A DNA stretch of 64,000 nt. Origin: Ahaetulla prasina (lineage: Eukaryota > Chordata > Lepidosauria > Squamata > Colubridae). A program made the position numbers and the translations under genes. How positions within the stretch are numbered: the first letter of the stretch is position 1; each line of letters opens with the position of its first letter. The notes under the pieces were generated by a model. The model searched no databases, had not been told where the DNA came from, and saw only the letters and a program-made list of their open reading frames with translations. Shown here piece after piece: positions 41,706 to 54,361 of this stretch. The stretch spans positions 55,713,211 to 55,777,210 of the forward strand of contig NC_080544.1 of assembly GCF_028640845.1 (NCBI RefSeq), given 5' to 3'.

Positions 41706-44700
41706 TGTCACATAAGAAATATACAAAAGGGTAAATAGGCCTCTTTCCCAAGGTTGATTATTTTCTTAAATTTTGGGTAATGGGCATATCTGCAATATCT
41801 TGGAAAACATTTATGACAACAAGAAGAAATTTCTTTTTCTGTGCAAGATAGTAGAAGATGACACAGTAATCTTTGAAATATTGATGATGGAATTCCTGAT
41901 AAATGAATAACTAGATATCTAATACAAATGTATGTTGTACTGAAAATTGTAGAAATGTGCATGCCTAGTTTGAAGAAACAAGAGATAAAGTCCCTCAATG
42001 ATACTGAAATCTTAAAGTATTTTTTCCACAATTCCAATTTTATTAAATATATTATCACTTGCAAATATTATAGAAAAATTTGCAGTTATCTGAATCCTCC
42101 TCTATTTGGAGTAGGAGTACTCATTCAACTCATAGTTTGGTTCCACTATAAATCTGATTGTCATTAAATTCACATTCCAATATGTATATTAACAAATCAA
42201 ATATATGCTACAATGAAATACTCTATTTTATAGTATGAACTTTTTGTTGATAAGTTTAAGGTTGGTGCCATTGACAAAGAGGCAGAGATATTATCTAGCT
42301 AGTTCTGTCTGCCTTTGCAGGAATTGTTCGTTGAAACTGACACCTGATATGAAGCCAGGTGCCTTCTCTAGAGAAAAGGCCCCCTACCTGACTCTTTTGA
42401 AGCACATGAAATGAATACTGGCACAAGATTACCTCAGGTAGCTGCCATGTATAATTTTTCAAGTTCACTACTGGCCTCCAATGGGCTGGTTTCAGGGCTA
42501 GTGGGAAAGAATTCCAGTGTTGATTTGGGATACAATTGTACTAGCTGCAGAAAAGAGCATTTGCAGCACAAAACGGGAAAAATTCCACAGAAGCCTCACC
42601 CACCTACCCACCTAGCTTAATATCAGATCTCATCCTGGGAAATCAGGGCCTAGTTAACTCTACCTGTGTCCCTCTCCCAGTTGTACGTTAGTATTTTTTA
42701 AAGAAATCTTACAAAATGTTCAATTTCCCTGTTCATTGTTTGATGTGCTTTTTGCATAGAAAACGGGACATAGATATTTAAGAATAAATAGTTTTAAAAA
42801 GCAAAGGAAACCATTCATAAACAACTCTTTTCTTACCAGGCTGCAAATTAATGCAGGCACACTTATACCATCAGAGAAATTATTATGACACCCTTTTGTA
42901 CATGAATTTAGTAAACATGGAATAATAGATACTGTATATGTATAATTAGCTGTAATATGTATTATTTTTAGTCACTCATTACTGCTAAGGATTGCTAAGG
43001 ACCCAATCATTATGCACATACAGTAATGGAAACGTATACATATTGATATTTTAAGTAAAATTCATAATTTAAACATACCAATAGAAAAGGACCAGAGTGC
43101 AGAACACAGCATGATGGTTTTAATCTGTAGAGAACTTGGAGTCCGATTTAATATTAAGTGAAGAAAGTTTAAAGGTAGTTGCAGTACAACAAGTTGAACT
43201 AATTAGAAAGGAAAGCAGTTGACACCCCTCTGTATTGTATTCAAGTAGTTACTGGCGAGTCATTTGTGAGGTTCTTTGATCTGCCTTATTGCATTGAGCA
43301 GAAGGTTGAAGCTGAAGGCTCAAGTGCCGATTTCTATTTCTGCATCTGTTAATACGAAAGGAAAAACAATGATTCTAGGTTTAGGACAGCTAAGTGTACA
43401 CAGAAATGCTGAATAAATTTCATTCCATTTGCATGAAGGACAACTGAAAAAGAATAACAGAAAAAAATAACAAAGAAATGCTTCTTGGTTTTAATAATGC
43501 CCATTTGTCTTTTTCCAATATAAAATCGTAAAATTATTTCTTGTCTTTGTTGTTCTCCCAGCAACAAGAAAAAAGTACTAACATTTCAGTTTCATCAGGA
43601 GAGACATGCTAAGTGTTGGATTTCATTATTGAAATGATAAGTCTTACTGAGAGAATGAGGGAAAAAACAATATTTTAAAATGGAAGGGACATTTTTAAAT
43701 TTGGGGAGTGGACTAATTAAATATCAAGGTAACTTAGATTCAAAAAATGAAAATCGTGTTTATTGCTCATTGAAACATTAATAAAGAGGCATTGGTTATA
43801 AACCAGAGGTCAGTTTCCTGCATCATTTACTTTCTTCTAGCTGGATTTGCAGACACATAATCAGTTTAAAGTCTGTGCAAGCTTCTGCAAATCCTCACAT
43901 TACGTACCTGGGTATGATCTTGGTAAAGTTTAAAAAATAGGCATCTGTCTTTCATTTTTGGATACAATGAAATCACTCCTCTGGACCCAGTGTTGCAAGT
44001 ACTAAGGAGCACATTTTTTTGAAGCCTCAGCATGGATGCTTCCAGAACTTTCCCATGTCTTTTTAAAATGCATATGGGAGAACCTTCTGCCGGGGCTGCT
44101 GTCAACAGTTCACCCAATTCTATTGGTCAACACATTTGTTCAGCTTTCTCCCCATGTTGGCAACAGTTTCCAGCCAGAGGAATTTTTTTTTCATTTTCTT
44201 ACTCCCTGAATGTGTTCTGAAGCAGGAATGAGAGCAATTAGATGTGTCCTACTGAAGGATGAGGATTTTGTTCAATCTATTATATGAATAATAACATAAC
44301 CAACATTTGCAAGTCACTTTAAAGCAGAATAAAAAAACTTAAAACTTTCTAAAAAGTGAAATGGGCCGGGACATCATTATTCCAGCAGGTAGCTTTGAAT
44401 GCTTTATTCCTCAGGATCCATGTTTTAATTCCTGTTTGTTCCACTATGTATGTTATGCTAAGGAGGTTTCAGCCTTTAAATTATATAGCAACTAGATTCA
44501 ATATGGTCCTTTGCTGTCTTATTAGAATCTATATTAGCATAGAAAAAGTTAGCTTATTATATAGTGCATGCACACATTACTGCAATGCATATATAACATT
44601 CTCTTCCAACAAATTTCATGTTCAGAAAGATTTTTCCTCAGAAATGTAGTAGAGAAAAATATACAAAAGAGAAGGTCACAGGACCCATTATAAACTAAAT

Positions 44701-44884
44701 CAATAAAAGATGTAGTTTTGAAGATTATTTTAGGGGTAGTGGCAGTCATAGTCCTTATTTTAGCAACTGTTCATAGTTAGTGATGGTGATGAAAAAGCAT
44801 TTTAGACCATTGTATTTACTTTTATAGGTCTGAAAAACAAAAGAAAGCTGGAGTAAGATCGTAAACACAGTTTCAGTTTTATTT
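41706..44884. other. unassigned AT-rich DNA (about 3.2 kb)
   Basis: No recognised repeat, exon or RNA gene. The frames (41708-42064, 41928-42167, 42411-42620, 43349-43567, 43866-44220, 44356-44749) overlap each other on opposite strands and have no visible domains. Confidence 0.5.
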
Positions 44885-44945
44885 GGTGACCACTTCACTT
44901 AATGACCAAGTTGCCAATCCCAACTGTAATCACTAAGTGAAAGAC
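44885..44945 (+). mobile_element. scrap of MITE family 5
   Basis: GTGACCACTTCACTTAATGACC...ATCACTAAGTGAAAGAC has the CACTTAA/TTAAGTGA phrases of the elements at 22839 and 58763. Only about 60 bp remain. Confidence 0.5.
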
Positions 44946-45002
44946 AGACAGAGAATGCCAGGGCTATAGATTAAATTGGGAGGCAGATAATAACAAGGCA
45001 GT

Positions 45003-45381
45003 TCTATGCTATTAGAGGGACGTGGTGGCTTAGTGGATAAGACGCTGAACTGGTCGATCGAAAGGCCAGCAGTTCAGTGGTTCGAATCCCTAGTGCCACG
45101 TAACAAGGTGAGCTTCCGTTACTTGACTCAGCTTCTGCCAACCTAGCAGTTTGAAAGCACGTAAAAAATGCAAGTAGAAAAATAGGGACCACCTTTGGTG
45201 GGAAGGTAACAGCGTTCCGTGCACCTTTGGCATTGAGTTATGCTGGCCACATGACATGGAGACGTCTTCTGATAGTGCTGGCTCTTCAGCTTTGAAATGG
45301 AGATGAGCACTGCCCCATAGAGTTGGGAATGACTAGTACGTATGTGCAAGGGGAACCTTTACCTTTTACCTCTATGCTATT
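45003..45381 (+). mobile_element. Sauria-type tRNA SINE, complete, with 11-bp TSD
   Basis: TCTATGCTATT at 45003-45013 and 45371-45381 encloses a 357-bp SINE. The tRNA-like head has an A-box (GTGGCTTAGTGG, 45025-45036) and a B-box (GGTTCGAATCC, 45079-45089) that would act as an internal RNA polymerase III promoter. A unique body follows (GACTCAGCTTCTGCCAACC, GGTAACAGCGTTCCGTGC, GAGTTGGGAATGAC), and the 3' end is GGGGAACCTTTACCTTTTACC. ACCTTT tails and BovB-type ends are the known signature of squamate Sauria SINEs. It is not a functional tRNA gene: the acceptor and anticodon arms do not fold properly and the unit runs on far beyond tRNA length. The perfect duplication marks it as young. Confidence 0.93.
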
Positions 45382-46374
45382 GCCAAGAACACCATAATCT
45401 CTGTCAGTAACAATCTGGCTAAAGCCAATTTACATTTGTAAATTTTACAAATGGAGTAGACTTGATTTTTCAAGTACCATAACTATGTATTTTTCTTATT
45501 GTTCAGAAATCATAATGCATTTTCCCAAATAACCACTATTGTCCAGCATGTACTAAGTCAGAATCTTGCTTGCAAAGGATAGCTCATGGAAACTAATATG
45601 ACTTATACAATAACATCATGAACCATATAAGACTTGGCCAAATGGGTATCAATTGCCACAATAAGAACTTTTAATTCATGTAGCCATTCACGTTGCTTTA
45701 TTTTAAAATTCTACAGTCAAATGCAAGGAGATATTTTTGTGACATCCAATTTGATCTCTCACAGTTGTAGTTGCACAAACCAGCCCCCCAACAATCAAAT
45801 TGTACCATAGAAAAAGCTTACAAAACTATGGTTTATAGTGTTAAATCTAGTAGAATTATATGTTTTAATCTCCAGATGGTTCCAGAGAGGTTACACAAAT
45901 TTGATCATAAGACAGGAGGAACAAAGTTAATGGGAAATCTGTACTCTCTGATGCTGGAAATAAGGTGTCCCTGATGTATAATTCAGTAAAGCAAAACAAT
46001 TTATACTCTAGTATATATATCAGCAGACTATAGCTGGCAGAGATAAAGGATAGCTAGTATACAGACACAGTATTTTTTTAGGTCAGCAAAAGTGACGAAT
46101 GTGCAGGCTCGGCATTCAAAACAACTTTTATTTCCCTCTAGCAAGTGTGACCTACTGCATAAAACATTATTGAACAAAAAAGCTACCCTGGAAACTAGGC
46201 TTTACAATCTCCTAATGTTGCTTGTAATGTTCTCACAAAGATTTGATCCTGAGCTTCTTAAGCTAAGAATGTTCTCAAACATTCAGCTTTCCTGCATGTT
46301 GTGAACCAATTCTCCTTGTTTTTATTCAATTTTAGTAAAATTTGCATGGGTGGCATATATAGTTTGCATGGGTG
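45382..46374. other. unassigned AT-rich DNA
   Basis: No recognised repeat or gene; frames at 45771-45974 and 46092-46304 are unsupported. Confidence 0.5.
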
Positions 46375-46557
46375 GCAATCCTTATGATTTATATTGATAT
46401 ATTGACCATCAATTGTGTTGTAAATGTCGTACCTTGATGAACGTATCTTTTCTTTTATGTACACTGAGAGCATATGCACCAAGACAAATTCCTTGTGTGT
46501 CCAATCACACTTGGCCAATAAAATTCTATTCTAAAAAAAAAAAATTCTATTCTATAG
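46375..46557 (+). mobile_element. CR1-L3-type LINE 3' end with ATTCT tail
   Basis: Contains TGATGAACGTATCTTTTC, GAGCATATGCACCAAGAC and AATCACACTTGGCCAATAAA, then ATTCTATTCT, a 12-base A run and ATTCTATTCTATAG. It is the plus-strand counterpart of 38132-38520, with a somewhat different upstream stretch, so another subfamily. The A run inside the tail is unusual. The 86-codon minus-strand frame at 46258-46518 is an antisense shadow. Confidence 0.8.
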
Positions 46558-48740
46558 TATTCTTGCCCTAATGGCCAAGAAATCTATATCGATATCCTGT
46601 CTATCCCTGTATGCATTTGTGGCCTCCCTGGCTTTCCATGCTTCAATTACATCCTGAGGGAACTCAAAATGGGAAGATATGAGCAGCTAGTAAGATTTCA
46701 GAATAATAAAAAGCACAGTAGAAATAACATTAGCATCATTGCCTTCAAGCAAGCTAAAAATACTACCAAGAGAAATTTGAAAGGAACACTCAGATATCTT
46801 GGAAATCTGGGGGTTTCTTTTATAAAAAAAAGTAGAATCTTTTTTCCCCCCAGAGAAAGAAAACTTTTAAGAAACTAAAGACCAAATTTTAATACAGCAT
46901 TACTTGGAATTGAATGAAGCAGTTTACGGGAAGTGGTAAGTAGTTTAGCATGATTCAAATGGTTCCTTAGCATCAGTTTCTCAATACATGCAGATCACAT
47001 TGGCTTCTCTTAAGTTACAAACTTGGTTCACACTTTGTACTAAGTAGTAACTAGAGTACAGTTTAGAATGTGTGAACATTGCCACTGTTGTGTATAGCTC
47101 AATGCTTTTGTAAAAATTTAGCCAGTTATGGCTTATCAAACAAACTATAGTTAAGAAAACTGTAACTTGGTATTATGTATGAAATACTCAAAGCATCTGT
47201 TATAGAGTAAACATTGTTTTCTGCAGATGTGAGAACTCTTGATGAGACTTCCCTGAAGCATAAAGATAATTGTACAAGTTAGTGATGCCAATTACAAAAA
47301 TATTTCCCCTGTGATATGCGTGTTTTGTGTATGTACAATGCTTGTGATTTGGGAAAGGATATAAAACCAATATCTTTTTTCTGTGGAAGAAAAATTAAAT
47401 AGGTGGGACTATTTTAAAAATTCACATTTCTTAACCCTAGAACTCATTGTTCCTGTAGTTCCTTGCTAAGTCTTTTTAGAGACAAAAGATCCCAAAAGTT
47501 TAGAGTTACCTATGCAGTACTCTTTCATGCAGTACTCTTTCATGCCTTGAAACAAATTTAGGAAAGGATGCTGTGGTGTGATCGCTTTTTTTTAGGAATG
47601 ATGAATTTACAATTTGGTGATAAGACTAGCCCTGATTGTGCATTTGCCTAACAAAGTAAACCAGGTGAAGTGCAAGCTGTGTATGCAGCTCTTGTACCAT
47701 CTTTATCCAATCCACTGTTGTAAGAAGGAAAGGAGGTAAGAGATAGCTAAAGATCAAGATACTTGGTGGAGTGAAAAATTCACACAAGAAGCTCCTCCAA
47801 ATGTCTTGATTGTTAGCTATCTATAGCTGACCAATGAGAAATACAAAACAAGGAGAGAAAAGGAAAAAAGAGAAAAGAGTTGCAGTGCAATAGCTGTACC
47901 ACTGCTTGTAAATTGATTCATTGGAATGCTATATTAAAATTTGCTATTTAGTTTATATTTGTAAGATGTTTGTGCATTTCTTTCAGAGCACAAGATCCTG
48001 AGGCCATAGGAGATATAGTTTGTCCAAGCAATTCTGTAGTATAAACTACCCCTTTGTTTTTATACACTAACTTTTTAGTTCCTTTATTATCATTTTTTGG
48101 AGAATGAAAGACAAGGAATTTTGGAAAGTTGGTTCTTTGTTTGAGATCATGCAGGATTTAAAAGGATGTTTTTGGAAGAACTGGAGATTCGTTCATAGCC
48201 TCGTTTGAGCTGTAATAAAAAGAATTTGCAGTTTGTAAAAGTACTCATTTGAAATGGATTTTTATGGGTAAAGGTGAAATATCAGTGTAGCAAATAAATA
48301 TTATACTTACTAAAGTCAAAGATTCAGTTTTTCCCCTAAAATAATTCACCTTTAAAATGGAAAAGCAATTTTAGATTTACTGGGAAAGAAGGCAAACCAG
48401 GTGGGGTGGTGATAGATCGGGTTTTTTTGTTTTTTTTTTGAAGGGGAGGTATTTAATATGCCTTGAGGAAGAAGAATAGTCTTCAATTCAAGGTTATCTT
48501 TCTTTCAGTGAATATGAGTGATATATTTTTGAGTGACAAGCATACCTGTCTAAATCAAGGTTTAGATAAGTATGATTAATATTTGTGGCATGGATGCAGG
48601 GATTAGAATAGGTGTCCCAACATTTGAATCAAACATCTTTGGTCTACAAGAAGTAGAATTTTTTGGAATTTATGCAACCCTGATAGAACAGAAAAAATAA
48701 ATCTGAATAAAAATTTAGAAAAAAATTGCAGTGATATATA
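46558..48740. other. unassigned DNA
   Basis: About 2.2 kb without a recognised element. A 16-bp tandem duplication (ATGCAGTACTCTTTC twice) lies at about 47511-47543. Confidence 0.5.
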
Positions 48741-48830
48741 ACATAACATAACATAACATAACATAACATAACATAACATAACATAACATAACATAACATA
48801 ACATAACATAACATAACATAACATAACATA
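48741..48830 (-). repeat. (ACATA)18 CR1 tail microsatellite
   Basis: Eighteen perfect ACATA units, the reverse complement of the TATGT tail at 4311-4370. The minus-strand frames made of repeated MLCYV (48603-48829) are translations of this array and not genes. Confidence 0.95.
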
Positions 48831-48968
48831 ACAACAACAGAGTTGGAAGGGATCTTGGAGGTCTTCTAGTCCAACCCCCTGCTGAGGCAGGAAACTCTAC
48901 ATCATTTCAGACAAATGGCTATCCAACATTTTCTTAAAAATTTCCAGTGTTGGTGCATTCACAACTAT
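48831..48968 (-). mobile_element. CR1 LINE 3' stub
   Basis: Minus-strand CR1 of about 140 bp: GAGTTGGAAGGGATCTTGGAGG...CTAGTCCAACCCCCTGCTGAGGC, then TTTCTTAAAAATTTCCAGTGTTGG, the reverse complement of the ORF2 end and 3' UTR seen at 4200-4310. It is strongly 5'-truncated, with a tail almost as long as the element. Confidence 0.93.
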
Positions 48969-51900
48969 ATAACCTGTAAGTGGAGCTCATCATGTTATCG
49001 TAATAAGAACTATCCCATATTCATACTCAGCTCAATCAGGTGAAAAAAGGAAGCACAAAATTCAACAAGCAGGATGGTGAACTTATATTTTGTATTACTC
49101 ACTCAAATTATTCAACCTTTCTTTTGCTTAATATGTGGGAAGAATTCATTTAGTTTATAGGCCAATGTGGGTGTATATAGAACATCATAAATAGTAGTTG
49201 TAAACCATGAGTGAGTATGCCTTGCAAGATGCACTGCAAGATGAAATGGCCAGACTGTAATATAGATATAGGAATCAGAGAAGTAAGCATTGCATGACTC
49301 TAAACTTGGCATTCTGAAACAGCCTTCATTTAAATGGCAACCTTATCAAATCCTGTTTATTAGTGAGATTGATATATTGTCTTTTCTAAATGCACACTGC
49401 ACTCATCCCTCCATTTTTTTTAATCCCACAGTAACCACCCTGTGGGGTAGGTCAGGCTTCCATGACTGAAGGTAAGCTAGAACCTGTGTCTTCACAATCC
49501 TACTCCAATGCTTCTGTTCTCTTCTTGGAAAAAAATGAGACACATTTACTGAAGATCATCAATTACTATGGCAGCCTACATTGGAAAAAAGTGCATTCAT
49601 ACATGGGTGTTATCAATTTTCTAAAGGTTAACCTCACAAGATATGAACATGCTGAATAGGAAAATTCATGTATAAATTTATATTAAGCTCTGTCAATTAG
49701 GGAGGGTAATATGTAGAGTAGCTATTTTGGGGGAAGGTGGGAATGTCTTAATCATAGGGGAAGGAAGGAATTCAGCAGCTCACTGCAAAATAAAAAGCTG
49801 CTATGAAACTGTTTTCCTTCATTTGTTCTTCTGTGTCAGATCACCTATTTTATATTATAGTGGTTTCTGCAAATTATCACTAAGGTCCTGATTTGTAATA
49901 CACTGACTGTGTTTACTTACACATTGTGTTAAGACATTTTTAGTCATTATTTATTGAATAAATTGCAATTTACTAGTTTAACACAAACTAAAACAAGAAA
50001 CTATAAATTGGATTTGAGTTTACGTGTTGATCCATCATGATGGTTTATTCAAAAAAACTGTGGCTAAGAAGCTATGGGTTAGTACAGCCTGGAAACTTCA
50101 TGGGAAACATCCTTCATTCTAAGGAATTAGAAAACTATACAATTTTAATGATGGGAATGGGGACAAAGGCACACTAGGGAGTAAACGAATTTCTTTGTGT
50201 GTGACCTACCAGGCCACAAGAAAGCAAAGAACAGTACATGAATATTGTGGATTCCGTTTAAACATTCCAGCTTTGCAGTTACTCAGCTGGTATGTTGCAG
50301 GAGCCCAGCTGCCTTTTTCTTCTTCGTTTATTTTGCAGAAAATAATTAACAGAGGTTGTTTAAAGAGAAAAAAAAAAGAATGTTCACACTAATTTCACTC
50401 TTGGTGTTCAGTCATTTGCTATCTGTGGTTAAAGAGTATTAGCTTTTCTTTCTCCCTGTCAGGAAAGCCAATAATGCAACAATGGGAAGTGGAAACAATC
50501 ACACTAACTCACATCAATAAAAAGAAAACTATTATAAGGGAACAGAACCCTGGAATGGAGAAGAAAGGCATCCAGCAAAGAGATACTGCAGACAATATAT
50601 CACATGCAGCATGTGGCAAGTTTCTTACTTGTTCCCTCAGAAGCCTATTGCCATTTGTTTGTGTTTATCTGACAATGCCAACTGCATATCACAGAGAAAT
50701 GAGTCAGGTGAAGCTTTCATATGATATAAAAATCAGTCATTGGCCAGTATTATACTTGGTTATTGGATGTTGTATTCTGGTTTCTTAATAGAGCACAGTA
50801 AGATTGGACAAAATATTGTATAATTTCAGAAAAAAATTGAGAAATAAGCTATGGCTACCAGATCTGGACAACCACTGAATAATAGCAAAGAAAACTAGAC
50901 AAGTGATCTTTCTGCCTTCCTGTGGACTTTGACAAATTCCTGACAAATTTTTGTGAAGATTTAAACTTTTGGAGCTCAGTAACCTAGATCCATAAAAACA
51001 TTTCTGTGTTTAAATAACATACAAATCATGGTCTGTACAGCTGTAATTTAACTGACATTATGCAAACATCACAAATCAGACCAACCAGATTATGGATTAA
51101 ATACGTGTGAATTTAGCTAATATGATTTAGGTTATGCGTGAAGCTAATTAGTATTATTATCTTTATTAGAAATAACTGCATCAGATCATCTTAACTAATA
51201 TTACTTAAACAATTAAGCAAATGGCTTCTATCTAGGCAAAAATGGACATACATTTACTTCTATCGAACAGTTTCTCCACCCTTGTCTCACTAAGGAGTAT
51301 TAGTTGGAGGAAGGACAAAGCAAATGAAGATTATAAACAGAAACAGAAGAGGGGAATATCTAAGAGCTTGAACAAAGGTTATATGCTGTACCATGATGCA
51401 GCCATTAAAGGAAGGATGGAAAAACAGGCATTAGGCATTGGCATAAGGTCCTGCTAATGGGAAAGTTGCCCACCCCCGGAAAGATCAATTAAACAAAAGA
51501 GCAAAATGGAAGGTTTTGAATAAGAAGTGTTGAGGAGTCAAACTAGAAGAAATTGGCTTGGCTGCTCATTAGGAAACAAAAGTCTGATCAATCATGTAGA
51601 AATTGGAAGGTTTCCTTCTCTTAGTAAGTTTAAAACGAGAAAATAAAATAAAATAAAGTAACAATTGACATCTGCATGAGCTGCACCAATCATGGTGGGT
51701 AGGGTGGAATGAATAATAGATGGAAAATCTGATTTTTCTCAAAATTCAGAAAGTATGCATAGGGTTTTGTCCTCTGAAATTGGACCTTTCTCCTAGCATA
51801 AAATCTGTTTATGGGATTCAGTGCTGCAAGAAGCTCCAGAGCAATTTGCCAGTTACTAAGGAAATACATATTCCTACTGCCCATATTTATTACTAAGGGC

Positions 51901-53820
51901 TTAGTTTTATATTTATTTATAACTGGTACAGAAGGGGATAAGATATTCAGCTGTTTTCCAAAGCTGTTTTTGAATTCAGCTGCAGAGATGATTTTTATAG
52001 CTTATAATTGTTCATTTTTATAGTGACTGTACATATCTAGCAGCATGAAGTACAAGTTCTTTTCTTTGTTGGGAAGTCCATCTATTTGCTTCAGATCAGT
52101 GGTAAGCAGGACAGTTATAGCCCTATTACAAGAGTTGCATGAAAAGTAGAAACTTTAGTGCATTGGTTCCACTCAGCATTCTAAGGTACTGTTTTCTTAA
52201 CCATGGTTTATTGAATACCCCACAATTGACTGAAATAGCACATTAAAATAAGCAAAGCTTCTGATTTATAGCCTACAGTGCTGAATTTATTCAACACATT
52301 AAACTAAATCAAATAGAGCACGATGTGTAAACCAGCTAATTCATCAGCAGAATGTTTGTGGGCATGATGAACTATGATCTTGCAACTTCAGATATTTCAT
52401 TTCCTTGATCATCCTTTGTTTGCATGTGTGCACTATGGACTTTCTTGATTGCCTCACATTTAAAAGAGTTCAATGGTATTAGTATAAGTTTTTATGATGC
52501 TATAAATACAGTATTTGCTATTCAGGATAACACTTTTGGGGAGAGTTCCCACAATAGTACATTATCCAAGGTCATATTTGATATGCTGCTGTTAGGCTTC
52601 CTTTTTCCTATCTTTTCATTGGTGAGTGAATAGTTCTGTTTAGTTATGAGGTATCAATTAGTTTAAATTGCAGTATACTTTAATTAAATGTAGGAGAAAG
52701 GCCTCAAAAATACCTGATATGTTCTGTATCGTTCAGGAGAAACAGCCATAGCAGATTGGGGTTGATATGCAGCTAGATTGATGGTATAAAAAAATAAACT
52801 CATCTTGTCATTAATATTTGAACACTGTCATTTTCCTGTCCCCGCTGCCATTATATTTATAGCATTTCTTAAAACTACTTGAGAATGACTCAATCTAATG
52901 AGATCTGTTGGGAGGACAAAGAAGCAAACTTGACTACAATAGCTTTTTGATTAATCTTTATTGATAATTATGACAAGGCACCATTAATGTTTCACAGACA
53001 CTTGAATTTCTAGTACCATACATTTCATCTTATAATTCAAACCCAAAAATGGTTCAGCTACCACTGCATATAATTGAAATGAGGGCTTATATATATACTG
53101 AGTATCTGCTGCCACTTTCCTTTTCTAGCCCTAAATGTTCAGGTCTGGAAAGAGATAAGAAGCCGTAGAGGTAACTTTTTGAACCTCAGTATGTCTTTTC
53201 ATGCTAATAATGGCAGCAATATCTAAACCCATTTTGGAAAAATTGACTCTTTCCTGACCACCAGCCATTCATTTACCATCCCTTCATAAAGAATATATAA
53301 TGTTGCTGTTCAGAGTTGTCTCTCTTTTTTTTGGTTTTAGGATGATAGTCATAAAACTTTGAAACAGCTGTACTTCTATGAATCTAGAAGACATCAATTA
53401 GTTAGACCACACCTAGTTGCCTCCAAACTGAGAGTATCTATTCCCAATATCTTCATAGAACTTTAATTAACGAAAGGTTTCAGCCTACTTCTACGGAAGT
53501 GAAATAAAAATATTTTGTAACATATATACACATCTTTTTATATGACTACATAATATAAGGAGTAGAAAGAGCTATTGTAACAATCTCATATTTTAAGAGC
53601 TTCTATAGACCAAGTTCTGTGGTCAGCATCGGCATAGTGACAAGCCATTCTGAAATCTTACCATATATAGTGGCAGTGAAGGTTGAAGAGCTATAAATAA
53701 CATGTACTGTATATCAGCATCAACCTGTAGGAAATGATGTCAGTACTTTTGCCTGACCTGGAAATGAACTGGTAAAACCGAATATGGAAGATATGGTGGG
53801 GTTTCTCTCTAAAGACAGTC
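48969..53820. other. unassigned AT-rich DNA (about 4.9 kb)
   Basis: I see no gene or well-defined repeat. A short stretch at about 49410-49460 (CACAGTAACCACCCTGTGGGG) resembles an old minus-strand MIR-like SINE. Several frames of 60-104 codons occur with no domain and conflicting strands; the longest is 50474-50788. Confidence 0.45.
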
Positions 53821-54058
53821 TACACTGGTAGTGCAGTGGTTAAAATGCAGTATTGCAGGCAAACTCTGCCCACAGCCTGGCGTTCCATCCTGTTGGAGCT
53901 CAAGTTTGACTCTGCCTTCACTCTTCCGAGGTTGGTGAAGAGAGGAATCAGATTGTTGGAGGCAATGTGCTAATAATGATACATTGTAAATTGCCGAGAG
54001 AGTACAGTATGTGCTATGGAATGGTATATAAGCCTAAATACTACTGCTATTGCTATGT
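53821..54058 (+). mobile_element. MIR-like tRNA SINE
   Basis: The head (GGTAGTGCAGTGGTTAAAATGCAG) and the core (GAGCTCAAGTTTGACTCTGCC, AGATTGTTGGAGGCAATGTGC) match the SINE at 41536-41705. The 3' end is GGTATATAAGCCTAAATACTACTGCTATTGCTAT. It is diverged and has no clear target duplication. Confidence 0.75.
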
Positions 54059-54248
54059 ACCATTGGTAGTATAGCTGAATTTCCACATTCAGTTAAGGCA
54101 GTACAGTGTGAATTCCAATTAAGGAAAAAAATAACTGTAGAGATAGAAATGTATACCATATTAATGATGGGATCAATTTTGCATCATAATTGCTAGGTGT
54201 TATGTCCATGATCTAACAAGATGTCTAAGCAACCACTACAACGTCATT

Positions 54249-54350
54249 TCAAAGAAAAACCAGAAAGTCTAGTTGCCTTTTGAAAAAGCACCTTTGGGAC
54301 AACCATGACCTGGATGACTGAGAATCTCCATAGACATTTAGCAATGCACT
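54249..54350 (+). mobile_element. PLE-type 3' scrap, left of L2
   Basis: The block AAAGAAAAACCAGAAAGTCTAG, then GAAAAAGCACCTTTGGGACA and GACCTGGATGACTGAGAATC, is about 90% like 56362-56452 by eye. Upstream, GATGTCTAAGCAACCACTACAACGTC is a decayed form of the hammerhead-like part in the right-hand copy. The Penelope assignment rests on that motif and is tentative. Confidence 0.5.
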
Positions 54351-54361
54351 TTGGGATGAGC

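Noticed and set aside
45021..45095. A tRNA gene with A- and B-box
   Set aside because: It is the head of a 357-bp SINE enclosed by an 11-bp target duplication; the sequence continues with the SINE body and the tRNA arms do not fold properly.
48603..48829. Minus-strand frames made of repeated MLCYV
   Set aside because: They are translations of the perfect ACATA array that forms the CR1 tail.
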